Origin: CALVLD01 sp964467585
GTDB taxonomy: Bacteria > Bacillota > Clostridia > Christensenellales > CAG-138
Direction: 5' to 3'
Length of the DNA: 16,832 nucleotides
Assembly (NCBI GenBank): GCA_964467585.1
Contig: CAYXRF010000019.1
Coordinates: 1 to 16,832 of the forward strand
The position numbers were made by a program, and so were the translations under genes. Shown here in pieces: positions 7,601 through 14,034 of the stretch. The notes under the pieces were generated by a model. The model was not told where the DNA came from and made no database searches. It saw only the letters and a program-made list of their open reading frames with translations. Position 1 is the first letter of the stretch; every line of letters begins with the position of its first letter.

Positions 7601-7801
7601 GAATTTGTGGTGACGGACCACATTCGTGTTTACTGTCACGGCAATGAGCGCATTGAGGAGCTTATCCGTGCCAATCGCGGAAGCATATGCGGCGACACGC
7701 TTGCGGATGATGTTGTATTTGGTATTGCGCCCGATGCCGCATATTCAAAGGATTGGGATATCAATGGTGAGTCTGTGACGCTTGGCGTTGAAAGGATATG
7801 A
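4664..7801 (+). CDS. ileS: Isoleucyl-tRNA synthetase, long (type 2) form
   Basis: The 1045-residue cytosolic class I synthetase charges tRNA-Ile. The start is the ATG at MYKKVSTSLD, after AAAGGA, because longer frames read back into the T-box terminator. HIGH is at residues 55-58, the signature loop is KMSKH at 593-597, the CP1 editing domain shows WTTTPWTLPSN (about 223-233) and GSGVVHIAPAFG (about 315), and Cys pairs YCPRCG (about 181) and CHDC/CPVC may bind zinc. KMSKH followed by LGNVTAPSDVL, and the length, fit the eukaryote-like IleS2 clade, not the shorter classical bacterial IleS. Members of that clade are often insensitive to mupirocin (family knowledge), so natural insensitivity is inferred, not shown. 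The upstream T-box with an ATC specifier gives independent support. A lipoprotein gene starts 7 nt after the stop. Confidence 0.98.
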   Translation: MYKKVSTSLDFVPREKEVLDFWKENRIFEKSVELRADARPYTFYDGPPTANGKPHIGHVLTRAMKDIVPRYRTMKGYNVLRKAGWDTHGLPVELEVEKSLGLDGKEQIEQYGVLPFIQKCKESVWKYKSEWEQMSDQVGYWADMEHPYVTYTDDYIESVWWALKTIDDKGLLYKGHKIVPYCPRCGTALSSHEVAQGYKDVKEVSIFVTFPVKSMTDGTSLIAWTTTPWTLPSNVALCVNADEDYVKVELDGKRYILAKALVESVLGENTVEIEAYKGSELVGLEYEPLFDFAVNHKGKKGWRVVSDGYVTLSDGSGVVHIAPAFGVDDSRVGKAWALPFVQNVNNKGEMAGGTPWDGVNVKKADKLIIEDLRSRGKLLRELPYEHSYPFCWRCDTPLIYFAREGWFIEMTKLREKLLDFNSRINWIPESIGSGRMGNFLDNVIDWALSRERYWGTPLPVWMCHDCGHHLTVGSRAELKEHFPEVADNIELHKPMLDPLTCKCPVCGGEMHREPVVIDCWFDSGSMPFAQWHYPFENKEEFEQRYPADYISEAVDQTRGWFYTLNAIAACLFDEPAFKNCIVLGHVCDMNGKKMSKHLGNVTAPSDVLNKQGADAVRWYFYTGSAPWLPTRFSGDAVSETQRKYMGTLWNTYAFYVLYADIDEFDPTQHSLKPENLSVMDKWVLSRLNSLIKTEDEYMDSLRITEAGRELAAFADDLSNWYVRRCRERYWGSEMTPDKEAAYMTLYTVLFTMARLTAPFTPFMAEQIYQNIVRTCDNAAAESVHLCDYPLCDESYIDCELERDMDAVYNIVVLGRSARSQVNIKNRQPLSELCVQGVSPLPKMYNEIIEGELNVKSVRYVSDASEFITYRVKPQLKLLGPRYGKLLPKLNQYMQNTEGVGNMCVAAHAAGKPFVFTLESVEVSLSPDDVLVDTVKREGFSSVSDKDITVVLNTTLTDELVIEGYAREIVSKLQTMRKEAEFVVTDHIRVYCHGNERIEELIRANRGSICGDTLADDVVFGIAPDAAYSKDWDINGESVTLGVERI

Positions 7802-7808
7802 CACGCAT

Positions 7809-8837
7809 ATGAAGAAATCCGCTGTGAGGTCAATGCCGCGCATAATAGCCGCTTTGCTTGCGGGCGCGCTGCTGTTGCTTTTTGCCTTTGCGCTTTGCGG
7901 CTGCGGTGAGCGTCGAAAAAGCTATGAGGCGGGCGTTGCCGCATACGAGGCGCACGACTATTACGGCGCACGCGATTATTTCACGGCGGCAGACGGATAT
8001 ATGCGTTCACAGGAATATTTGGACGCGATCGCCGAGTATGAGCGGCTTTATCTGCTTGGGGTTGATAATCTGAACAACAAGCAATATGAGCAGGCGCGGA
8101 GCTTATTCTCCGCCATAGCGGAATTTGGCAATTCGTCGGAGTATGTTGATTACATCGACGAGCTTAAGTCCTTTTACGACGACGGAGTAAGCCTCTATTC
8201 CGAAGGCGATTATGTCGCGGCGCGTGAACGGTTTGTTCAGTCCTGTGAATACGGCGCGGCGGGCGATTACATTGCAAGCATCGACAAAATGGAGGAGTTT
8301 TATCAGGCGGCAATGGCTTTGTATAACGAGCACAGATATCAGGAGGCGATTGATGTGTTTGAGGGCATAGGTGTAAACTATCGTGACACCTACGACAAAC
8401 TGACTGAGCTTTACGGGCTGCTTGAGCGCAAGAGCATATTGCTGACCTCTTATATGGAAGCGTATTTGAAAAGCCACGCCGAGGGCGGGGACGCGATTAC
8501 GTTCCCGCTTACGGACATCAACGACACAGGGTTTATGATATCCGACTCCGACAATGTGCTGTTCATAGGCAACACTGACGGGTTCGGTTACATCGTCTCC
8601 ATATCCTTTTGGATAAGCACAGCTATTGTTGACGAGCTTGGGGACGAGGGCGTGCACGCGCTGCTTGCGCATTGCATACGCGCTCTTAATATTGACATGA
8701 TGAGCTATGACGACACCCTTCTCGGCATGGATGACTATCTTTCCGGCGCGGCGACATACGGCAACTTCCGTTTTGAGCTGACGCACGATGAATCTGGCTT
8801 TATTATACTGACCGCCGTGTATATCTATGGCGATTAA
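7809..8837 (+). CDS. TPR-like repeat lipoprotein
   Basis: The 342-residue protein has an N-terminal signal (residues 1-31, long Leu/Ala core) ending in lipobox LCGC, so Cys32 is the likely lipid anchor. From about 38 to 215 there are roughly four degenerate tetratricopeptide-like repeats with the pattern Y..G...Y....Y..A...F, for example YEAGVAAYEAHDYYGARDYF and YQAAMALYNEHRYQEAIDVF. The last 125 residues form an unassigned domain. The ATG chosen has AAAGGA 12 nt upstream inside the ileS 3' end; an earlier TTG frame start would overlap ileS and spoil the signal peptide. With only 7 nt between ileS and this gene and no terminator, co-transcription under the T-box is likely. It is probably an extracytoplasmic scaffold; partners are unknown. 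Confidence 0.85.
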   Translation: MKKSAVRSMPRIIAALLAGALLLLFAFALCGCGERRKSYEAGVAAYEAHDYYGARDYFTAADGYMRSQEYLDAIAEYERLYLLGVDNLNNKQYEQARSLFSAIAEFGNSSEYVDYIDELKSFYDDGVSLYSEGDYVAARERFVQSCEYGAAGDYIASIDKMEEFYQAAMALYNEHRYQEAIDVFEGIGVNYRDTYDKLTELYGLLERKSILLTSYMEAYLKSHAEGGDAITFPLTDINDTGFMISDSDNVLFIGNTDGFGYIVSISFWISTAIVDELGDEGVHALLAHCIRALNIDMMSYDDTLLGMDDYLSGAATYGNFRFELTHDESGFIILTAVYIYGD

Positions 8838-8867
8838 TCTTTAGGCGCAGACCATTCGCTTTTACTT

Positions 8868-8910
8868 AAAAAAGGGCTGCGGCACAGCACAATGCGCCAC
8901 AGTCCTTTTT
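8868..8910. terminator. Bidirectional terminator between convergent lipoprotein genes
   Basis: AAAAAAGGGCTGCGGC and GCGCCACAGTCCTTTTT form an interrupted stem with an A-tract and a T-tract on opposite sides. It lies between the stop of the plus-strand TPR lipoprotein and the stop of the minus-strand RCC1-like lipoprotein, and can serve both. Confidence 0.8.
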
Positions 8911-8945
8911 GTTTTTGTTATTTTTGCCTGCCGAGTCGGCTTTGC

Positions 8946-10304
8946 TCAGTTGAAAGAAAGCGGGGATGCATCGGGCGCGGTGTTCGTGCCAAAGGCTATC
9001 CCGAGGAAGCGGCATTCAAAGCCGGCGCGGGTGTGCGCTACAACCGTTCCATCGTTTTTTAGTATGAACGAACCGACGCCGTTTGCAATGTCGGCTGCAT
9101 ACACGGCGTTTGCGGTGATAAGCTCAGCATTTCCGTCAATTGGAAGATAGTATGCCTCACCCTCCCTGTTGATGTAAATTACGGCAGCATCGCTTGCAAA
9201 CACCTTTACAGCATCGTTAACCTGCGGAATTGCCGCCGCGGCAAAATCACCGTATTGTTGGGAATATTCGGGTGTGAAGCTAAACAGTGCAACAGCGCCT
9301 TCGCCCGTGAGCGCCGCAACAGTCGGATACCCTCCCATATAGGAGTAGTCAATGTCAACAACGTTTTGCATCGCGGCGCTGCCAAAGCTCAGCTCATCCG
9401 ACAAAACGGTGTAAGCGGAATCATTATAGCATCGTACAATATACATAGTGCCGTCCGTTTTAACGACAAACACGTTGAAGCGTGCGGACTGTGCCATTTT
9501 TACATCATCGCAAACCTTATTAAGCTGACGGGTGCGAATATCAAACAGATAAAGCGAATTGTCGTTGGTGACTATTGTTGCGGTGTACCAATCCACGGTG
9601 ATATTCCTGACGTTTCCGTTAAGCCTTCCGTCATCAATTTGACGCATGACAGTATAGCTGCCGTCTGTGGGAACCTCCGTAAGGTAGTTGTCATACAGAT
9701 GATCAAAATAGAATATCTCCCCCGCCTTGGTGTATATGAACAAAGGGGAGTTGCTGCCTGTAACCACAAAATCCACCTCGCCGACAGGTATCGCATAGGG
9801 CTTCCACAGGTTGATATCCTCCTTTGCCAAATTGACGGCAAGGCATCCCGCCGCAAACAGCGTGTTGTCATTTGTTATGTACAGAAGCATTGTATATTTT
9901 CTGCCGATATCGGTGCCATAGGAGGCAAAGCCTGCCCAACGAACGTCCCTTGCAATCTCAACGGGAGTGTATGCGTCATACATTTCGCCTGTGCCCAGCC
10001 CCACGCCGCCATTGTAGCCCCATGTGTAGAGTACGCCTTGGGGTGAAACATATGCGTATGCATCGCTGCTTTGGGACGCAAGCATTGCGTTTTCAATGCC
10101 CTCAACAGGTGCGCCCGCCGCATTGTCTGAGGGTGCGTCCGTTTTTGCTGCGTCTGTATTTTGAACCTCCGTCGGTTCTGCCGCATTGTTCTGCGGCTCA
10201 GCCTTTGCAGCGGTCTGCGTGCAGGCGCAAAGCGTTGAAACAAGCATTGCGGCGCACAGCAGCAGCGTTACCGCCGCAAGTGATTTTTTGATGATTTGCT
10301 TCAT
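8946..10304 (-). CDS. RCC1-like repeat lipoprotein
   Basis: The 452-residue protein begins with a Lys-rich hydrophobic signal and lipobox LCAC, giving Cys28 as the probable lipidated residue, followed by an Ala/Glu/Asn/Asp/Thr-rich linker (about 30-66). Around 90-122 a clear RCC1-type blade is visible (GVLYTWGYNGGVGLGTG, then TPVEI). Later blades are more degenerate (NDNTLFAAG, KAGEIFYF, NDNSLYLF, KTDGTMYIV, NREGEAYYL, NDGTVVAH), which suggests a beta-propeller of about seven blades. The start is set by GGAGAAG close upstream. It follows the amidase-like gene on the same strand after an 85-nt gap with only a weak hairpin, so partial readthrough is possible. Bacterial RCC1-like surface lipoproteins have no single known role; protein or carbohydrate binding is a guess. 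Confidence 0.85.
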   Translation of the reverse strand: MKQIIKKSLAAVTLLLCAAMLVSTLCACTQTAAKAEPQNNAAEPTEVQNTDAAKTDAPSDNAAGAPVEGIENAMLASQSSDAYAYVSPQGVLYTWGYNGGVGLGTGEMYDAYTPVEIARDVRWAGFASYGTDIGRKYTMLLYITNDNTLFAAGCLAVNLAKEDINLWKPYAIPVGEVDFVVTGSNSPLFIYTKAGEIFYFDHLYDNYLTEVPTDGSYTVMRQIDDGRLNGNVRNITVDWYTATIVTNDNSLYLFDIRTRQLNKVCDDVKMAQSARFNVFVVKTDGTMYIVRCYNDSAYTVLSDELSFGSAAMQNVVDIDYSYMGGYPTVAALTGEGAVALFSFTPEYSQQYGDFAAAAIPQVNDAVKVFASDAAVIYINREGEAYYLPIDGNAELITANAVYAADIANGVGSFILKNDGTVVAHTRAGFECRFLGIAFGTNTAPDASPLSFN

Positions 10305-10333
10305 TTTTTCTTCTCCAATCTTAGATTAAAAGT

Positions 10334-10358
10334 ATCCGCGAATATCAAAAAAGCGGAT
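10334..10358 (-). terminator. Weak hairpin after the amidase-like gene
   Basis: ATCCGC and GCGGAT form a 6-bp stem around a 13-nt loop, followed on the minus strand by ACTTTTAAT. It could partially terminate the amidase transcript before the RCC1-like gene. Confidence 0.4.
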
Positions 10359-10389
10359 TGAACTCGAACCAAGTATGAGGTAGCACGTA

Positions 10390-11619
10390 TTATATATAGT
10401 ATCCTTCCAACGAACATTGGCTCATATATGATTGAGCATCATGTTGACATATGTATGCACAATCTATTGCAGGTTTATACTGAGTAATGATTGCGGAGTG
10501 TGTCCATGAACCACTATCTCCATTATAGAATTGCACAATATCACCATAGCGTACCGTTGTATTTGTAAGTGTTGCTGGGTATGATGAACCTTGATATGCA
10601 TTTACGCTATATATACCATCAGATGCCGTTGCACCTGCATTTAGATACAATCCGAGATTCGCAACCGCAGCCCATGAATAACTATATGTTGAATTGGGGG
10701 TGGCTGTACTGTAATAAAACCACTTATCTGCTCCATTATAACCGGAATACCCAGTAGTATCAAATGGAATGCCTGCGCCTAGATTCATACATACTGATAC
10801 ATAGTTGGTACAGTCATGATAAAATTGTGAGTATGGAGATGGATATGAGTAACTATACCCACCATTAGCGTTCCACGTTGACGATATCGGTGCAACATGG
10901 TTTAATGCCCAGTTCACTGCACCCGTGGCGTTGTAATATGTTATTGTGCGCGTTCCTGTAATCAATTCTGAATAGCAATCATCCTCATGAGTTGAGGATG
11001 TTCTTTGATTTATATCTCTGCTACCTACTAAATCGGCTGCAATTAAAGAAATATTACGTTCCCTTTCCATTGCGTTCTCGACAGAATGTATTTCATCCAG
11101 CCAAAATGCAACGTCAAAATCAGATAGGTATTCCCTGCCAATAATCTCCCATCCATATCCTTCGTTTCTTAGATAGATATGATATATTTCGCCCGTTCCA
11201 GACTTAATATCTTGGGATGAAATGTATTCAAACTCACACTGTACACAAGTGTAGACATCAGCAAAGGTATCATCGATTGAAACATAGTTATGTGAATAAC
11301 TCAGTTTATCGATTGAAAAGCGTTGATCATCACTGCAAGCTAACATCATTCTAACATACGAGGAAACCATGCACTTCTCTGTTTGCTGAAAAATTGGTGC
11401 TTCTTTTGACTGATGTTTTAGATACGTGCCGATACTATCCAATGGTATTGTCAACTGTGCAATTGAGTCATATTTTGACGAGATATACTGCTCAATCACG
11501 TCCTCAACATTAGAATAGTCATCGGTGACCACGGCATTCGTACTTGAAACCGTCAAGGAACCTTGAAAAGTTAAAGCAATTAGGCATAAGACTGATACCA
11601 TAAATTTTGCAGAATGCAT
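10390..11619 (-). CDS. Secreted Amidase_6-type cysteine hydrolase
   Basis: The 409-residue protein has an N-terminal signal-like hydrophobic stretch (about 7-25) without a lipobox, suggesting export. Residues 35-200 resemble a poorly conserved stalk domain seen in similar secreted Clostridia proteins. Residues 228-385 match the putative amidase domain (Pfam Amidase_6): YYNATGAVNWALNH, then HDCTNYVSVCMNLGAGIPFD with probable nucleophile Cys270, and SWTHSAIITQY with probable catalytic His374. These are NlpC/P60-like folds often suspected of peptidoglycan or amide cleavage. The start is supported by AGGTGAT 5 nt upstream and a good promoter. The gene is visibly richer in AT than its neighbours: a hand count of one line (10501-10560) gave 24 G+C of 60, against 37 of 60 for 9961-10020 in the next gene, consistent with transfer. 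The substrate is unknown. Confidence 0.85.
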   Translation of the reverse strand: MHSAKFMVSVLCLIALTFQGSLTVSSTNAVVTDDYSNVEDVIEQYISSKYDSIAQLTIPLDSIGTYLKHQSKEAPIFQQTEKCMVSSYVRMMLACSDDQRFSIDKLSYSHNYVSIDDTFADVYTCVQCEFEYISSQDIKSGTGEIYHIYLRNEGYGWEIIGREYLSDFDVAFWLDEIHSVENAMERERNISLIAADLVGSRDINQRTSSTHEDDCYSELITGTRTITYYNATGAVNWALNHVAPISSTWNANGGYSYSYPSPYSQFYHDCTNYVSVCMNLGAGIPFDTTGYSGYNGADKWFYYSTATPNSTYSYSWAAVANLGLYLNAGATASDGIYSVNAYQGSSYPATLTNTTVRYGDIVQFYNGDSGSWTHSAIITQYKPAIDCAYICQHDAQSYMSQCSLEGYYI

Positions 11620-11641
11620 AAAGTATCACCTCATCATTAAT

Positions 11642-11669
11642 AGTATACATAACATTCTTGAAATGTAAA
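11642..11669 (-). promoter_or_regulatory. Promoter of the amidase-like gene
   Basis: TTTACA, 16 nt, TATACT on the minus strand, ending 22 nt before the start codon, which implies a very short leader. Confidence 0.65.
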
Positions 11670-11674
11670 GCGGC

Positions 11675-11690
11675 AAAATGTAAACATTTT
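11675..11690. promoter_or_regulatory. Palindrome beside the amidase promoter
   Basis: A perfect inverted repeat, AAAATGT AA ACATTTT, sits immediately upstream of the -35 box. The 9-mer AAATGTAAA recurs at 11661-11669 over the -35, 15 bp away. This is a plausible regulator site; no regulator is encoded nearby. Confidence 0.4.
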
Positions 11691-11847
11691 TTAACTATTA
11701 TCGCATTACAATGCTCATTGTGTTCATAATGTCGATTTTTTTCGAGTTTGTCACATTCAAAATAGAATCTTCCATCGCGCTTAATCCCATTTATATGCAC
11801 CAATATATAAGTTATTGACTATTTTGTTTATATCTTATTCTTGCGGT
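11691..11847. other. AT-rich intergenic stretch, no gene supported
   Basis: Apart from the divergent promoters at either side I see no gene, structured RNA or terminator here. A 94-codon minus-strand frame that crosses into the amidase gene has no ribosome binding site and no recognisable features. Confidence 0.5.
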
Positions 11848-11876
11848 TTGTTCTTGCGTACAGATTATGCTATAAT
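11848..11876 (+). promoter_or_regulatory. Promoter of the M42 peptidase operon
   Basis: TTGTTC, 17 nt, TATAAT with an extended -10 (TGC before TATAAT). The predicted start is near 11883, giving a 65-nt leader. Confidence 0.7.
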
Positions 11877-11890
11877 GGGCTGACAGCATA

Positions 11891-11931
11891 TGCGCGGCAG
11901 TGCTTTTCGATTTTTTCGGGAACGCCGCGCA
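11891..11931 (+). other. Leader hairpin before the M42 operon
   Basis: A perfect 8-bp inverted repeat (TGCGCGGC with GCCGCGCA) with a 25-nt loop ends about 5 nt before the AAAGGAG ribosome binding site. It lacks a U-tract, so it more likely affects translation or mRNA stability than termination. Confidence 0.45.
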
Positions 11932-11947
11932 AAAGAAAGGAGCAATA

Positions 11948-13000
11948 ATGGACATTATCAATGTGATAACGGAGCTTGTGACCGCCGCGGGCGTAACGGG
12001 CTTTGAGGACGACGCCGGACACGGCGGAGGCGAAGCCGCCGCAGTCGCCAAGCTGTTTCGTGAGTACACGAACGACGTTTGGCAGGATGTGAACGGCAAT
12101 GTTTACGCAAGGGTCGGCACAGGCGCGCCCACTCTGCTTGTTATGGCGCACATGGACGAGATTGGCATGGCGGTTAACGGCATTGAGGAAAACGGTATGC
12201 TTCGCATAGTATCCGTTGCGGGCGTTGACCCGAGAGTGCTGCCCGGCAGTGAGGTTCGCGTCTGCGGCAAGCGTGAGCTGCGCGGCATAGTGGGCGCGGT
12301 TCCTCCTCATCTTTTGACCTCAAACGAGGACGCCTACAAGATGGAGGATCTTACTGTGGACGTCGGCTTGCCGTACGACACGGTTGTCTCACTTGTATCC
12401 GTGGGGGATAGGGTGACTTTTAAGCCCGAAAAGCCCTTGGAGCTTAAAAACGGTCTTCTCTCATCAAAGTCACTTGACGACAGAGGGCTTGTTGCGGCTG
12501 AAATCGTCTGCCTTGAGCTTTTGAAAAAGCGTCGTTATAACTGCACCGTGGTTATGTGCGCCTCCGTCAATGAGGAAAAGACCGGGCTTGGCGCAACAAC
12601 GGGCGCATATTCCGTTGAGCCGGACATGGCGATTGTTATGGATGTGACGCACGGCAAGTCCGCCTGTCTTGCGGATGCGCTTCCGCTTGACAAGCTTGAG
12701 ATAACCTGCGGTCCGAACATCCACCCCAAAATGTTTTCTCAGCTTTGCGACACGGCAAAGTCGCTGGGCATCGGATATGAGGTTGACGCCTGCATGGGGC
12801 GCACCGGCACGGACGCGACTGACGTTCAGGTTTCACGCGGGGGGATACCCACGGGACTGATTTCTCCGCCGCTGCGCTATATGCACACCAATGTTGAAAC
12901 AATTTCGATTGATACTCTTAACAACTGCGGCAGGATGCTTGCAGAGTTTATCACCTCGATAGATGATGATTGGAGGGAAAAGCTATGCTTAGACGATTGA
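11948..13000 (+). CDS. M42 family metallo-aminopeptidase (first of three)
   Basis: The 350-residue cytosolic peptidase has the M42 (glutamyl aminopeptidase/TET) fold and two metal sites. Predicted ligands are all present: His68 and Asp70 in MAHMDEIG, the bridging Asp in LDDRG (177-178), Glu209-Glu210 in SVNEEKTG, Asp232 in VMDVTHG and His313 in YMHTN. M42 enzymes remove N-terminal residues from short peptides and usually assemble into tetrahedral dodecamers (family knowledge). The ATG follows AAAGGAG by 5 nt; the upstream ATG in the same frame falls in the leader hairpin. It is the first gene of a three-gene operon and overlaps the next by 16 nt. The activating loop after Glu210 (KTGLGATTG) differs from the VG-RG-T form in the two paralogues, suggesting different specificity. 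Confidence 0.93.
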   Translation: MDIINVITELVTAAGVTGFEDDAGHGGGEAAAVAKLFREYTNDVWQDVNGNVYARVGTGAPTLLVMAHMDEIGMAVNGIEENGMLRIVSVAGVDPRVLPGSEVRVCGKRELRGIVGAVPPHLLTSNEDAYKMEDLTVDVGLPYDTVVSLVSVGDRVTFKPEKPLELKNGLLSSKSLDDRGLVAAEIVCLELLKKRRYNCTVVMCASVNEEKTGLGATTGAYSVEPDMAIVMDVTHGKSACLADALPLDKLEITCGPNIHPKMFSQLCDTAKSLGIGYEVDACMGRTGTDATDVQVSRGGIPTGLISPPLRYMHTNVETISIDTLNNCGRMLAEFITSIDDDWREKLCLDD

Positions 13001-14034
13001 ACGAAACGTGTTTGGAGGCTCTTTCCAATCTGCACGGTGTTTCCGGCGACGAGGGAGCCGTCCGCAAATACATAAAAGAGGCAGTCGCCTGCTGCGGCGG
13101 AGATATCCGCACCGACACAATGGGCAATCTTTATGTCCACAAAAAAAAGGAGGGCAAGCCTGTTGTTATGGTTTGCGCTCACATGGATGAGGTTGGGCTG
13201 CTTGTTACCAAAATACGGGACGATGGCGAGCTTGAGTATTCTCCCTGCGGCATCGACCCGCGAGTTATGCCCGGCAGACGCGTTGAAATAGGCAAGGATA
13301 ACGTGGCGGGCGTGATTGGCAGCAAGGCTATTCACCGTCAGAGTGCGGACGAGTTCAAAAAAAGCATCAAGCACAGCGCGCTTACAATCGACATAGGCGC
13401 AAAGGATAAGGCGGACGCCGAAAAGTATGTTCATGTTGGCGACTATGCCTGCTTTACAACCACATTCTCCGAATTTGGCGAGGGGCTTATGATGGGCAAG
13501 GCGCTTGACGACCGTGTTGGCTGCGCCGCGATAATCGAGCTTTTGAAAAACGATTACGAATGCGACTTCTACGGCGTCTTTACCGTGCAGGAGGAGGTTG
13601 GCACGCGTGGCGCCACGATTGCCGCATACAATGTCAAGCCTGATATCTGCATAGTTATGGAGGGCACGACAGCCAACGATATGCCCGACACCAAGGGTCA
13701 TCAATGCGTTACACGCGTTGGCAAGGGTCCCGCGATATCGTTCATGGACAGGGGGACGGTTGTTCGTCCACAGATGTTTGACGCAATGCGCTCCGCCGCA
13801 AAGGAAGCGGGCATTGTCTATCAGCTTCGTCAGGGCGCCAATGGCGGCACCGACGCGGGCGCGGTGCATAAGGCAGTGGGCGGCTGCTTTGCGGGCGGCA
13901 TATCCGTGCCGTGCAGATACATACATTCCGCCACAAGCGTCGCCTCCGTTTCGGATTTTGAAAACGCCGTCGCGCTTGCGGACGCATTTCTTGCACAACA
14001 AAAATTCTTGGAGGTGTTGAACTATGACAGATAA
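12985..14034 (+). CDS. M42 family metallo-aminopeptidase (second of three)
   Basis: The 349-residue M42 peptidase has all expected ligands: His66 and Asp68 in CAHMDEVG, LDDRVG (175-176), Glu203-Glu204 in VQEEVGTRGA, Glu226 in VMEGTTAND and His314 in RYIHS. The fifth ligand is Glu where the two neighbours have Asp; both occur in M42 families. The ATG start is chosen because GGAGGG lies 7 nt upstream, inside the end of gene 1; a TTG five codons earlier would overlap that site. It overlaps gene 1 by 16 nt and gene 3 by 11 nt, so translation of the trio is coupled. It is a paralogue, not a duplicate: only the motifs are near-identical to its neighbours. Confidence 0.93.
   Translation: MLRRLNETCLEALSNLHGVSGDEGAVRKYIKEAVACCGGDIRTDTMGNLYVHKKKEGKPVVMVCAHMDEVGLLVTKIRDDGELEYSPCGIDPRVMPGRRVEIGKDNVAGVIGSKAIHRQSADEFKKSIKHSALTIDIGAKDKADAEKYVHVGDYACFTTTFSEFGEGLMMGKALDDRVGCAAIIELLKNDYECDFYGVFTVQEEVGTRGATIAAYNVKPDICIVMEGTTANDMPDTKGHQCVTRVGKGPAISFMDRGTVVRPQMFDAMRSAAKEAGIVYQLRQGANGGTDAGAVHKAVGGCFAGGISVPCRYIHSATSVASVSDFENAVALADAFLAQQKFLEVLNYDR

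Noticed and set aside
10355..10372. T-arm-like string after the amidase-like gene considered as a tRNA remnant
   Set aside because: Only the T-loop and a weak stem fit; no acceptor, D or anticodon arms, so it is probably chance. Kept only as a side note for the AT-rich island.
11519..11803. 94-codon minus-strand frame upstream of and overlapping the amidase gene
   Set aside because: No ribosome binding site, it overlaps the 5' end of a well-supported gene and its promoter, and shows no recognisable domain.
12877..14001. Long (374-codon) frame antisense to the M42 genes
   Set aside because: It is an antisense shadow of GC-rich coding DNA; the plus strand encodes complete metal-ligand motifs across the same interval.
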